Shown: piece after piece, positions 38,048-46,059 of the stretch
How the letters are laid out: every line of letters starts with the position of its first letter
Position numbering within the stretch: the stretch's first letter is position 1
NCBI RefSeq assembly: GCF_007625205.1
Contig: NZ_VMNI01000007.1
Location: 124,001 to 188,000, forward strand
Direction of reading: 5' to 3'
DNA: 64,000 nt
Source of the DNA: Denitromonas ohlonensis
GTDB taxonomy: Bacteria > Pseudomonadota > Gammaproteobacteria > Burkholderiales > Rhodocyclaceae
Made by a program: the position numbers and the translations under genes
Notes under the pieces: generated by a model
Seen by the model: only the letters and a program-made list of their open reading frames with translations
Database searches by the model: none
Told to the model about the DNA's origin: nothing

Positions 38048-38097
38048 ACCAGCATTGGGTGCATTGCCCTTCGGCTATTGCACCCACACACCAGCAT
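38048..38097. repeat. Palindromic repeat flanked by 8-bp direct repeats, at the break of the PPK2 pseudogene
   Basis: An imperfect 29-bp palindrome (38057-38085) has outer arms GGGTGCA and TGCACCC and a TTCGG centre. It is bracketed by identical ACCAGCAT copies at 38048-38055 and 38090-38097, like a target-site duplication. I recall similar GGGTGCAAT-type palindromes dispersed in betaproteobacterial intergenic DNA. PPK2 homology ends at 38089, next to the element. Confidence 0.6.
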
Positions 38098-38676
38098 GCC
38101 TTCCATCTGCGGCGTCTGCCGCATGAATTCCAGATATTCCTCCGGCGTGCAAAAGCTCATCACGAACTCAACGCCGGCCCGGTTGTACCAGGAGCGATCG
38201 AAGAACACCATTTCGCCGGCGGTGGGCAGGCGTTCGATGTAGCGCGGGAAGTACCACGGGGGTGCTCGGTTTCGGTCGGCTTTTTCAGTGCCACAACGCG
38301 TGCGCCGCGCGGGTTCAGATGCTCCATGAGGCGCTTGATCGTGCCGCCCTTGCCGGTCGCGTCGTGGCCTTCAAACAACAGCGCGACTTTCTGCCCGCGC
38401 TTCTTGATCCAGTTCGGCACCTTGAGCAGTTCGATCGGCAACGCCTGTTTGGCCGCTTCGGATTCCTTGCGACCCATGCGCTGGGCGTAGGCTTAGTCGG
38501 CGGGCAGGGGGAGGCTTGCCGCGGTCTTCATGGGTGCCGTGCGATGCCTTGGCGACCTGCAGCGCGTTTGGGCCGTGACTGATTTCGAAGATTTCTTCGG
38601 CGGCATCGGCCTGTTGTTTTGCGGTGTGGTGCGACGCGTACACCACCAGTGTCTCGTCGTCCTGATCGGGTATGGC
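38089..38676 (-). pseudogene. ppk2: Polyphosphate kinase 2 (PPK2) pseudogene, frameshifted and 3'-truncated
   Basis: Three frames of the reverse strand carry successive PPK2 pieces. The N-terminal part (VVYASHHTAKQQADAAEEIF...) runs to about 38520. A +1 shift in a C-run and a TAA codon at about 38493-38495 interrupt it before AYAQRMGRKESEAAKQALPI. The core follows: [20 protein letters not shown] (Walker A) and [17 protein letters not shown], with loss of one base near 38255. The last part, [20 protein letters not shown] (Walker B) and [18 protein letters not shown], stops at 38089 where the palindromic repeat begins. The C-terminal third is missing. A functional PPK2 would interconvert polyphosphate and nucleoside di/triphosphates; this copy cannot encode one. 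Confidence 0.88.
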
Positions 38677-38751
38677 CGGCGGGGCGGATTTGTGTGGCGG
38701 CGGGTGTAGCTGTCGCGCAATGACTGCGGTCGGCGGATGGGTCGCCGTGTC

Positions 38752-39981
38752 CTATGCCGCAGCGGATCTCGGAAGCTGCGACAGATGGAATGCGACGGCG
38801 AGCATTGCGATCAAGAGCAGGCTCAGGCTGATGACGACGCCGATCCACAGGCCGGTGTCCCAGGCAAAACCCACCGCGGTGCCAAGCAGGCTGCTGCCGA
38901 GGTAGTAGCTGGAAAGATAGACCGCCGCGGCGAGTGCTCGGCTGGGCCCGGCGCGCCGGCTGACCCAGCCGCTGGTGGTGGTGTGCGCGCCAAAAAAACC
39001 GAAAGTGAAGATCGCGATGCCGATGATGACGGTGGCCAGGTTCACGGGCAGCGTGATGAGCACACCGAGCAGCATCAGCGCGGCCATCATCCACAACACC
39101 TGGCGGCGGCCGATGCGGTCCACCAGTTGCCCGACCCAGGCCGAACTCCAGGTGCCAACCAGGTACAACAAAAAGATGCCGCCAATGGCGGTCTGGCCCA
39201 GTTCGAAGGGCGGTGCGACGAGGCGGAAGGTGACGAAGTTGTAGAGCCCGACGAAGCAGCCCATCAACAAAAAGGCGCTCAGAAACAGCCAGGGCAGGCC
39301 GGCGTCGCGCATCAGGTTTTTGGCGTCTGCCAGGACTTTGGCCGGAGAGATGGAGCGGCGGCGGAAATGACGAGAGGCGGGCAGGCCAAACCAGAAGGCC
39401 AATGCGGCGATGGCGCCGAGCACGCCGAGCACCAGCAAGCCGGTCTGCCAATCGAAGTGGTCGGTGACCCAGGCCGTCAGGAAACGTCCGCTCATGCCAC
39501 CAAACGCGTTGCCGGCGATGTAGAGCCCCATCGCGCGGCCTTGGGCGTTCGGCGCCACTTCTTCACCCAGGTAGGCCATGGCGGCGGCCGGCAGGCCGGC
39601 CAGCGCAACGCCGAGCAATGCACGCAGGACAAGCAGCTCATTGAAGGTGCTGACCCAGGGGCACAGCAGCGACAGCACCGCGGCAAGGACCAGCGAAAGC
39701 GTCATCATCGTGCCGCGGCCAAAGCGGTCGGAGAGGAGACTGGCCGGGATCAGCGCGAGGGCCAGCGCGCCGGTGCTGACCGACACCGACAGGCTGACCT
39801 CGGTGGCTGAGGTAGCGAAAACCTGTGACAGCAAGGGCAGCAGCGGCTGGGTGCCATAGAGCATCGCAAAACACGCAAACCCGCCCAGAAACATGGCTAG
39901 ATTTGCCAGGCGATAGGGGCGGGTGCCGGCGTGAAGGAAACCGTCGGAGCTTGAAGTGTCGGCGTGATTGCTGGGGGGCAT
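38752..39981 (-). CDS. MFS exporter, YnfM-like
   Basis: This 409-residue protein has twelve membrane helices. The MFS loop motif LLSDRFGRGTMMTLSLVLAA lies near residue 83, and GLYIAGNAFGGMSGRFLTAW near 152 and TLPVNLATVIIGIAIFTFGFFGAHTTTSGWV near 325 match E. coli YnfM by eye. YnfM-type proteins are drug:H+ antiporter-like transporters of uncertain substrate, usually paired with a divergent LysR regulator, as here. The C-terminal stop abuts the PPK2 pseudogene. The start lies 103 bp from the LysR ATG. Confidence 0.88.
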   Translation of the reverse strand: MPPSNHADTSSSDGFLHAGTRPYRLANLAMFLGGFACFAMLYGTQPLLPLLSQVFATSATEVSLSVSVSTGALALALIPASLLSDRFGRGTMMTLSLVLAAVLSLLCPWVSTFNELLVLRALLGVALAGLPAAAMAYLGEEVAPNAQGRAMGLYIAGNAFGGMSGRFLTAWVTDHFDWQTGLLVLGVLGAIAALAFWFGLPASRHFRRRSISPAKVLADAKNLMRDAGLPWLFLSAFLLMGCFVGLYNFVTFRLVAPPFELGQTAIGGIFLLYLVGTWSSAWVGQLVDRIGRRQVLWMMAALMLLGVLITLPVNLATVIIGIAIFTFGFFGAHTTTSGWVSRRAGPSRALAAAVYLSSYYLGSSLLGTAVGFAWDTGLWIGVVISLSLLLIAMLAVAFHLSQLPRSAAA

Positions 39982-40084
39982 GAAGGTGCGATTGCTGGTG
40001 TATGGGCAGTGCTGGCATCCTAAGTCGGCAAAATATCGGCGTCCAATATATATTTACGGCTTAATTGATACGCTGGAGGTATGG

Positions 40085-40981
40085 ATGGATTTGCGTCGCC
40101 TGCGCTACTTCGTGGCCGTGTCCGAAGAGCTGAACTTCACCCGTGCGGCAGCGCGCCTGCATATGGCACAGCCGCCGCTGTCGATGCAGATCCGCGCATT
40201 GGAAGATGAACTCGGTACGGCATTGTTCATCCGCAGCAAGCGCAAGGTCAGCCTGACGGATGCCGGCCAACGCCTGCTTGTGCGCGCACGGCGTCTGCTC
40301 GATGACGCCGACAGCGCGGTCGATGAAGTGCGCCGGGTCGCGCGCGGCGAGGCCGGCTGCCTCCGGGTTGGCTTTACCGCGTCGATGCCTTTCAGCGCGG
40401 TGCTGGGCGATGTGCTGCGCAGCTATCGCGCGCGCTTTCCGGCGGTGGATCTTCAATTGCGTGAGATGTTCACCCGCGAGCAATTCGTGGCGATCGGTCA
40501 GGGCGGGCTGGATGTGGGCTTTGTGCGCCACACGGCAAGCATGGCGAGTGATGGCGTGGTGTTGAGAGAGATCGGGCGTGACCCGCTGCGTCTGGTGATG
40601 CATGCCGGGCACCCGGCCGCGACGGGTGATGCGGTGAATATGGCCGATCTGCGCGACGAGGGCTTCATCGTTTTTCCGCCGGATGTCGGGACCGGCCTGC
40701 CGGGGGTGCTACAGCAGCTGTGTCGCAACGCAGGGTTTGCGCCGCGCATTGTCCAGACCGCGCGTGAGGCAACCACCCAGATCGGGCTGGCCGCGGCGGG
40801 GCTGGGCATCGCCTTGCTGCCGGCGCAGCTCGAATGTGTGCATATTCCGCGCGCCCGCTATGTGCCGATTCGCGATCCGGCGGCGGTGTTTTCGCTCTCA
40901 GTGGCGGTGGCGGAGGGGCCGGTCAGCCCCTTGCTGGCGGGTTTTCTGGAGGTGTTGGCGCAGGTCAGCGAAGGCGCGTGA
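40085..40981 (+). CDS. LysR-family regulator (CatM/BenM-like subgroup) divergent from the MFS exporter
   Basis: The 298-residue product starts MDLRRLRYFVAVSEELNFTR with AAARLHMAQPPLSMQIRALE as helix-turn-helix, typical of the CatM/BenM/CbbR-like subgroup. The effector domain includes LRVGFTASMPFSAVLGDVLR and RDEGFIVFPPDVGTGLPGVL. GGAGGT just upstream of ATG 40085 decides the start. Its likely target is the divergent YnfM-like exporter, in the same layout as ynfL-ynfM of E. coli. Confidence 0.92.
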   Translation: MDLRRLRYFVAVSEELNFTRAAARLHMAQPPLSMQIRALEDELGTALFIRSKRKVSLTDAGQRLLVRARRLLDDADSAVDEVRRVARGEAGCLRVGFTASMPFSAVLGDVLRSYRARFPAVDLQLREMFTREQFVAIGQGGLDVGFVRHTASMASDGVVLREIGRDPLRLVMHAGHPAATGDAVNMADLRDEGFIVFPPDVGTGLPGVLQQLCRNAGFAPRIVQTAREATTQIGLAAAGLGIALLPAQLECVHIPRARYVPIRDPAAVFSLSVAVAEGPVSPLLAGFLEVLAQVSEGA

Positions 40982-41000
40982 TCGGCTTGGCGGCCAATAA

Positions 41001-41024
41001 AAACGCCACCCGAAGGTGGCGTTT
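41001..41024. terminator. Bidirectional intrinsic terminator between lysR and rho
   Basis: AAACGCCACC and GGTGGCGTTT form a 10-bp stem with a CGAA loop. On the reverse strand it is followed by TTATT after TTTTT, giving a good U tract 24 bp past the rho stop. Confidence 0.88.
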
Positions 41025-41047
41025 CGTGCGGCGATAGCAGCGAAAGA

Positions 41048-42304
41048 TCAGCGACGCATGGCGTCGAAGAACTCACCGTTGCTCTTGGTCTGGCGCACCT
41101 TGTCGAGCAGGAATTCCATCGCGTCGATGTCGTCCATGCCGTAGAGCAGTTTGCGCAGCACCCAGATTTTTTGCAGCACGTCGGCTTTCATCAGCAACTC
41201 TTCGCGGCGGGTGCCGGAGCGGTTGACGTTGATGGCCGGATACACGCGCTTCTCGGCCATGCGGCGGTCGAGGTGCAGTTCCATGTTGCCGGTGCCTTTG
41301 AATTCTTCGTAGATCACGTCGTCCATGCGGCTGCCGGTGTCGATCAGGGCGGTGGCGATGATGGTCAGCGAGCCGCCTTCTTCGATGTTGCGCGCAGCGC
41401 CGAAGAAGCGCTTGGGCTTTTGCAGGGCGTTGGCATCCACACCACCGGTCAGCACCTTGCCCGAGGCCGGCACGACGGTGTTGTAGGCACGGGCCAGGCG
41501 GGTGAGGGAGTCGAGCAGGATGACTACATCCTTCTTGTGCTCGACCAGGCGCTTGGCCTTTTCGATGACCATCTCGGCCACTTGCACGTGACGCGAGGCG
41601 GGTTCGTCAAAGGTGGAGGCGACCACTTCGCCCTTCACCGAACGCTGCATCTCGGTCACTTCTTCGGGGCGCTCGTCGATGAGCAACACGATGACGACGA
41701 CGTCAGGATGGTTGGCGGTGATGGCGTGGGCGATGTGCTGCAACATCACCGTTTTACCGGTTTTCGGCGGGGCGACCAGCAGGCCGCGCTGACCTTTGCC
41801 GATGGGCGCGATCATGTCGATGATGCGCGATGTGACGTTTTCGCCGCCCTTCATGTCGCGTTCGAGCTGCAGGCAGGCCGTCGGGTGCAGCGGCGTGAGG
41901 TTTTCGAACAGGATCTTGTGCTTGCATGCCTCGGGCAGCTCGCCGTTGATCTTGTCGACCTTCACCATCGCAAAGTAGCGCTCGCCATCCTTCGGGGTGC
42001 GAATCTCGCCTTCGATGGTATCGCCGGTGTGCAGATTGAAGCGGCGTACCTGCGAGGGCGACACGTAGATATCGTCCGTCCCGGCCAGGTAGGAGGCTTC
42101 CGGTGAGCGCAGGAAGCCGAAGCCGTCGGGCAGCACTTCGAGCACGCCATCACCGAAAATCGGCTCGCCTTTCTTGGCGCGGTTTTTCAGTAGCGCGAAT
42201 ACGAGTTCCTGCTTGCGCAGGCGATTGGCGCCGTCAATGCCATTCTCTTGAGCCATCTCAAGCAATTGGCTGACGTGGAGGTTCTTGAGCTCCGAAAGTT
42301 GCAT
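41048..42304 (-). CDS. rho: Transcription termination factor Rho
   Basis: The 418-residue product is full length for Rho, the hexameric RNA-dependent ATPase. The N-terminal [20 protein letters not shown] and the cold-shock-like RNA-binding domain ([22 protein letters not shown]) precede Walker A ([20 protein letters not shown], near residue 178) and Walker B ([17 protein letters not shown] near 258). The Q-loop/R-loop [19 protein letters not shown] follows. It lies 151 bp downstream of trxA, the usual neighbour in beta- and gammaproteobacteria. The leader could carry Rho autoregulation, although I see no specific structure. Confidence 0.98.
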   Translation of the reverse strand: MQLSELKNLHVSQLLEMAQENGIDGANRLRKQELVFALLKNRAKKGEPIFGDGVLEVLPDGFGFLRSPEASYLAGTDDIYVSPSQVRRFNLHTGDTIEGEIRTPKDGERYFAMVKVDKINGELPEACKHKILFENLTPLHPTACLQLERDMKGGENVTSRIIDMIAPIGKGQRGLLVAPPKTGKTVMLQHIAHAITANHPDVVVIVLLIDERPEEVTEMQRSVKGEVVASTFDEPASRHVQVAEMVIEKAKRLVEHKKDVVILLDSLTRLARAYNTVVPASGKVLTGGVDANALQKPKRFFGAARNIEEGGSLTIIATALIDTGSRMDDVIYEEFKGTGNMELHLDRRMAEKRVYPAINVNRSGTRREELLMKADVLQKIWVLRKLLYGMDDIDAMEFLLDKVRQTKSNGEFFDAMRR

Positions 42305-42455
42305 GGTGATCTACTGGATGGGGAAGGAGAAAAACGACGGGCCGGAAGCCGTGATAACGGAGGACCGCAGAAGGGAATGTGCAACCGCGACGCCGGGGGA
42401 GGGGCTGGGCGCCCGAATTCAGGGCGTCGCGGGAAGTGACCGGAATCTAGCCCGA

Positions 42456-42782
42456 TCAGAGGTTGCTGTCAATGAAGGCCGTCAATTGCGACTTGGACAG
42501 GGCGCCGACCTTGGTGGCTTCAACATTGCCGCCCTTGAACAGCATCAGCGTCGGGATGCCCCGGATGCCGAATTTGGCGGGGGTGTCCTGGTTTTCGTCG
42601 ATGTTGAGTTTGGCGACTTTCAGTTTGCCTTCGTATTCCTTGGCCACCTCGTCAAGAATCGGCGCAATCATCTTGCAAGGGCCGCACCATTCGGCCCAGT
42701 AGTCCAGCAGGACGGGGGTCGCGGATTGCAGGACCTCGGCATCGAAAGTGCCGTCGGTGACGTAATGGATATGCTCGCTCAT
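42456..42782 (-). CDS. trxA: Thioredoxin
   Basis: The 108-residue product has the redox motif [16 protein letters not shown] near residue 30 and the cis-Pro in [13 protein letters not shown] near 75. It is a cytosolic disulfide reductant recharged by thioredoxin reductase. The ATG at 42782 ([13 protein letters not shown]) has GAGG 4-5 bp upstream and matches family length; the open frame extends another 16 codons without resemblance. rho follows on the same strand. Confidence 0.97.
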   Translation of the reverse strand: MSEHIHYVTDGTFDAEVLQSATPVLLDYWAEWCGPCKMIAPILDEVAKEYEGKLKVAKLNIDENQDTPAKFGIRGIPTLMLFKGGNVEATKVGALSKSQLTAFIDSNL

Positions 42783-43050
42783 GGTTCCTCGCATCAGGGA
42801 GTGATGACTGGTTTGATCAGACAGGGCCATTCAGGCCGATTCAGACGAAACGACACGCGCGGATGGCGTATCGAGTGCGGTTGTGGGAGGAAAGTTATGC
42901 CAAGCCACGGCGAACGTCAAGCGAACCGCCCGCATTGTCCGTCGCGTTTCGTGACGCTGGGGGCATGTGCCGCGCTATAGTTCGCGTTGCGGGATAGCAG
43001 CCCCCGGCCGTTCGCTGTGGCGCAATTGCAACAATGGAGAGATTTGAATC

Positions 43051-43374
43051 ATGACTTATGTAGTGACCGAAGCCTGTGTCAAATGCAAATACACCGACTG
43101 CGTGGACGTGTGCCCGGTCGATTGTTTTTGCGAAGGCCCCAACTTTCTGGTGATCGATCCGGACGAGTGCATTGACTGCACACTGTGTGTCGCCGAGTGC
43201 CCGGTCGAGGCCATTTACGCTGAAGATGATGTGCCGGACGATCAGCAGGAATTCATTGCCATCAACGCCGAGCTGGCGAAGCAGTGGAAGCCGATCATCG
43301 AGCGCAAGGACGCGTTGTCCGACGCCGAAGAATGGGCGAAGGTGAAGGAAAAGCGCCACCTGCTTGAGCGCTGA
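43051..43374 (+). CDS. fdxA: 7Fe-8S ferredoxin FdxA
   Basis: The 107-residue product begins [20 protein letters not shown] and shows the cysteine pattern for one 3Fe-4S and one 4Fe-4S cluster (C9, C17, C21 with CPVDC, and [19 protein letters not shown]). The long C-terminal tail ([20 protein letters not shown]) is typical of the Azotobacter-type FdxA. It is a soluble low-potential electron carrier. GGAGAGA upstream supports the start; a possible -10 (TATAGT, 42976-42981) precedes it. addB starts 9 bp after the stop, an unusual but tight arrangement. Confidence 0.95.
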   Translation: MTYVVTEACVKCKYTDCVDVCPVDCFCEGPNFLVIDPDECIDCTLCVAECPVEAIYAEDDVPDDQQEFIAINAELAKQWKPIIERKDALSDAEEWAKVKEKRHLLER

Positions 43375-43383
43375 GTTCGCCTC

Positions 43384-46059
43384 ATGATCGGGCCCGGGCT
43401 CACTCATCATCGTTTTGCGCCGGGGCTGGATTTCATCGACCGCTGTGCTGCGGCCCTGATCGATCGGGCGCCGGGGCCGGATCTGACCGGCTGGCGGGTG
43501 GTCGTGCCCAATCTGATGATGGCGCCCGCCTTCAAGCAGGCGCTGCGCCGGGCGGCGGGTCGCAGCCTGTTGCTGCCGCCGGTCGAAACTCTGCAAGTGC
43601 ATCTGGCGCCGTGGGCGGCGACGTTTTCGCCGTTGTCGGACACCCGCCGGCAGTTCGCGCTGTATCAGCAGTTACGCGCGCGGGGCTGGTTTGAAAACGG
43701 CAACCTGTGGGCGCTGTGCGAAGAATTCATCGCGCTCTTTGATGAGCTGACGGAACAGGGCGCCGGCCTGGCCGCCAGTGAGGATGCGCTGGCGGCGCAG
43801 CTTGCCGCGGTGTATGGCGCCCGCAATACCGAGGCGCTGCGCTTTGAAGCGGCTGTGGTGCATCAGCTCTGGTATGCCGAAACCCAGGGCGCGCCATCGC
43901 GCCGAGCAGCGCGTTTTCTCGGCGCGGCACAATGGACGGCCACCTCACCCACGCCTTTGCTGGTGATCGCGGAGGGCGCCTTGTCTGCGCCCATTCAGGC
44001 CTGGCTTCAGCGCCATGCCGAGCGTATCGGCGTCGTGTTGTGTCAGGCCGATCGCAGCGTGGTGGCTGAGTCGCCGCTGTTGCGCATGCTCGACGCTGCC
44101 TGGCCATCGACCGGCGCCTCGGCGTTGCAGACACGGGTGGCTGCGGTCAGTGACGATGCTGCCTTGGACGCGCGGGTGCAGATCATCGGCGTCGACGCGC
44201 TGGAGCATGAAGCGCACACCGTTGCCCATCACGTGCGCCACGCACTGAGCGCCGGCGCCGAATCGATCGCGCTTGTTGCCGTCGACCGCATGGCGGCGCG
44301 ACGTGCGCGTGCGCTGCTCGAACGCGACGGCATTCTGGTCGAAGATGAATCCGGCTGGAAGCTCTCCACCACGCGCGCCGCCGCGCTGGTCGACGTGGCC
44401 CTCGAAGTGCTGGCACGCTCGGCGTATTGGCGCGATGTGCTCGACCTGTGCAAATCGCCCTTTGTGTTCTCGGCCATGCCCGCCGAACAACGGCAGCGCG
44501 CCGTGCTGGCGATCGAACGGGTGATCATCGATGAACACGTCGTCACCGGCCTGGCGCCGATTGCCGCCAAGCTCAGTGAACAGCCTGACGCGCTCGCGCT
44601 GATCTCCACCTTGAGCGACGCCTGCCGCGGCTTTTCCATGCAACCGGCGGCGCCGCAAGTGTGGTTGAAGCGCTTGCGCGCCTTGCTGACGGCGCTCGAC
44701 GCCACCGATGCTTTATTGGCGGATGCCGCCGGTCAGACCCTGCTGGAGAGTTTCGCCGACCATGTCGAGGCCTTGCACGACGAAGGCTGCGAGCTGAGCT
44801 TCGAGGAGTGGCGTGACTGGCTGGACGGCGAACTGGACGCGGCCTTGTTCCGCGATCGCAGCATCCGCAGCCCGGTGGTGATGACCCACTTGCCGGCCTG
44901 CCGGCTGCGGCATTTCGACGTGGCGATCGTGGTCGGCGCCGACGCTGTTCAACTGGCGGCAGAAGATCGCCGCGCCATTTTCGTGCACGACGGCGTGCGC
45001 CAGGAGCTCGGCCTGCCCGGCCGTGCCGACGGCCTGCAACGCTTGCGCGACGACCTGACGATGTTGATCGCCGGCTGTGGGCGGGTGGTGTTTACCTGGC
45101 AGCAGTTGCGCGATGGCGACCCGGGGCCGCTGGCCGCCGAGCTGGAGATTCTCGATCTGGCGCACGCGATGCGTTTTGGCCGGCCGCTGATTCAACCCGC
45201 GCCGCCCATGCCGCTGGTCCATGCGACACACCAGGGCCAGGTCGTGCCGGGGCCCGTCGTGCCGCGGGCGCAACGCCCGGCGTCGATTACCGCCTACGGT
45301 TATGCCTCGCTGGTGAGCTGCCCTTATCAGTATTTCGCGCGCAGCGTGCTTGGGCTCGACGAGGCGGGCGAAGTCAGCGAAGCCATGGAGAAGCGTGACT
45401 ACGGGCAGTTTGTGCACGCGGTGCTCGAACGCTTTCACACGCGCTTTCCGGTGATTTCAGATGTTGATGACGATACTTTGCTCGCCGCGCTGGAGGCCGA
45501 GACCCAGGCCGTTTTCGGCGAGCGGGTGAAGGCCAACTTCCTCGAAACCGCCTGGCTGCTGCGCTGGCGAAAACGCATGGGCGACTACCTCGCCTGGCAG
45601 CGCACGCGCGAGCAGGCCGGCTGGCGCCATGCCGAATCCGAACGCAGTGTGCGCCGTGCGCTGACACTGGCCGATGGCGACATGGTGACGCTAAAAGGGC
45701 GGCTCGACCGGATCGACCGTGGCACCGACGGCGCGCTGGCCGTGCTCGACTACAAGGCCCGCGACACCGCCTCGCTGCGCCGGGCGGTGAAAGACCCGGA
45801 GGACGGGCAGCTGGCGATCTACGCCGCCTTGATGGACGACGCCGTCGCACAGGCCGGCTATGTGGCGCTCGACGGCGATCGTGTCGATACCTTTGCGCTC
45901 GACGACCCGGCCGCGGCCGCCGCAGCTCATGTGGCGCGGCTCACCGATCTGTTTGAACGCATGGGCGAGGGCGCGGCGATGATCGCCAACGGCGTCGGCA
46001 GTGCCTGCGACTACTGCTCCGTTCGTGGCCTGTGCCGCAAGGATTACCACGATGACTGA
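43384..46059 (+). CDS. addB: Double-strand break repair protein AddB-like (inactive helicase with RecB-type nuclease domain)
   Basis: The 891-residue product pairs with AddA. The N-terminal helicase-like half (WRVVVPNLMMAPAFKQALRR...) lacks a visible Walker A, as expected of the non-motor AddB. The C-terminal nuclease domain begins ASITAYGYASLVSCPYQYFA near residue 635 and includes MEKRDYGQFVHAVLERFH, the catalytic block LKGRLDRIDR...LAVLDYKARD near 775, and the terminal CDYCSVRGLC, which with the earlier Cys would bind an Fe-S cluster. The stop overlaps the addA start by 8 bp. AddAB processes DNA ends to Chi-like sites for RecA-dependent repair. Confidence 0.87.
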   Translation: MIGPGLTHHRFAPGLDFIDRCAAALIDRAPGPDLTGWRVVVPNLMMAPAFKQALRRAAGRSLLLPPVETLQVHLAPWAATFSPLSDTRRQFALYQQLRARGWFENGNLWALCEEFIALFDELTEQGAGLAASEDALAAQLAAVYGARNTEALRFEAAVVHQLWYAETQGAPSRRAARFLGAAQWTATSPTPLLVIAEGALSAPIQAWLQRHAERIGVVLCQADRSVVAESPLLRMLDAAWPSTGASALQTRVAAVSDDAALDARVQIIGVDALEHEAHTVAHHVRHALSAGAESIALVAVDRMAARRARALLERDGILVEDESGWKLSTTRAAALVDVALEVLARSAYWRDVLDLCKSPFVFSAMPAEQRQRAVLAIERVIIDEHVVTGLAPIAAKLSEQPDALALISTLSDACRGFSMQPAAPQVWLKRLRALLTALDATDALLADAAGQTLLESFADHVEALHDEGCELSFEEWRDWLDGELDAALFRDRSIRSPVVMTHLPACRLRHFDVAIVVGADAVQLAAEDRRAIFVHDGVRQELGLPGRADGLQRLRDDLTMLIAGCGRVVFTWQQLRDGDPGPLAAELEILDLAHAMRFGRPLIQPAPPMPLVHATHQGQVVPGPVVPRAQRPASITAYGYASLVSCPYQYFARSVLGLDEAGEVSEAMEKRDYGQFVHAVLERFHTRFPVISDVDDDTLLAALEAETQAVFGERVKANFLETAWLLRWRKRMGDYLAWQRTREQAGWRHAESERSVRRALTLADGDMVTLKGRLDRIDRGTDGALAVLDYKARDTASLRRAVKDPEDGQLAIYAALMDDAVAQAGYVALDGDRVDTFALDDPAAAAAAHVARLTDLFERMGEGAAMIANGVGSACDYCSVRGLCRKDYHDD

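Noticed and set aside
37821-38126. Plus-strand 101-codon open frame next to the PPK2 remnant
   Set aside because: It runs through the palindromic repeat and PPK2 antisense sequence and has no protein-like features.
38160-38477. A short intact protein with a PPK2 Walker A
   Set aside because: The frame loses PPK2 similarity abruptly after KPTETE, and the next frame resumes it; it is one piece of a pseudogene.
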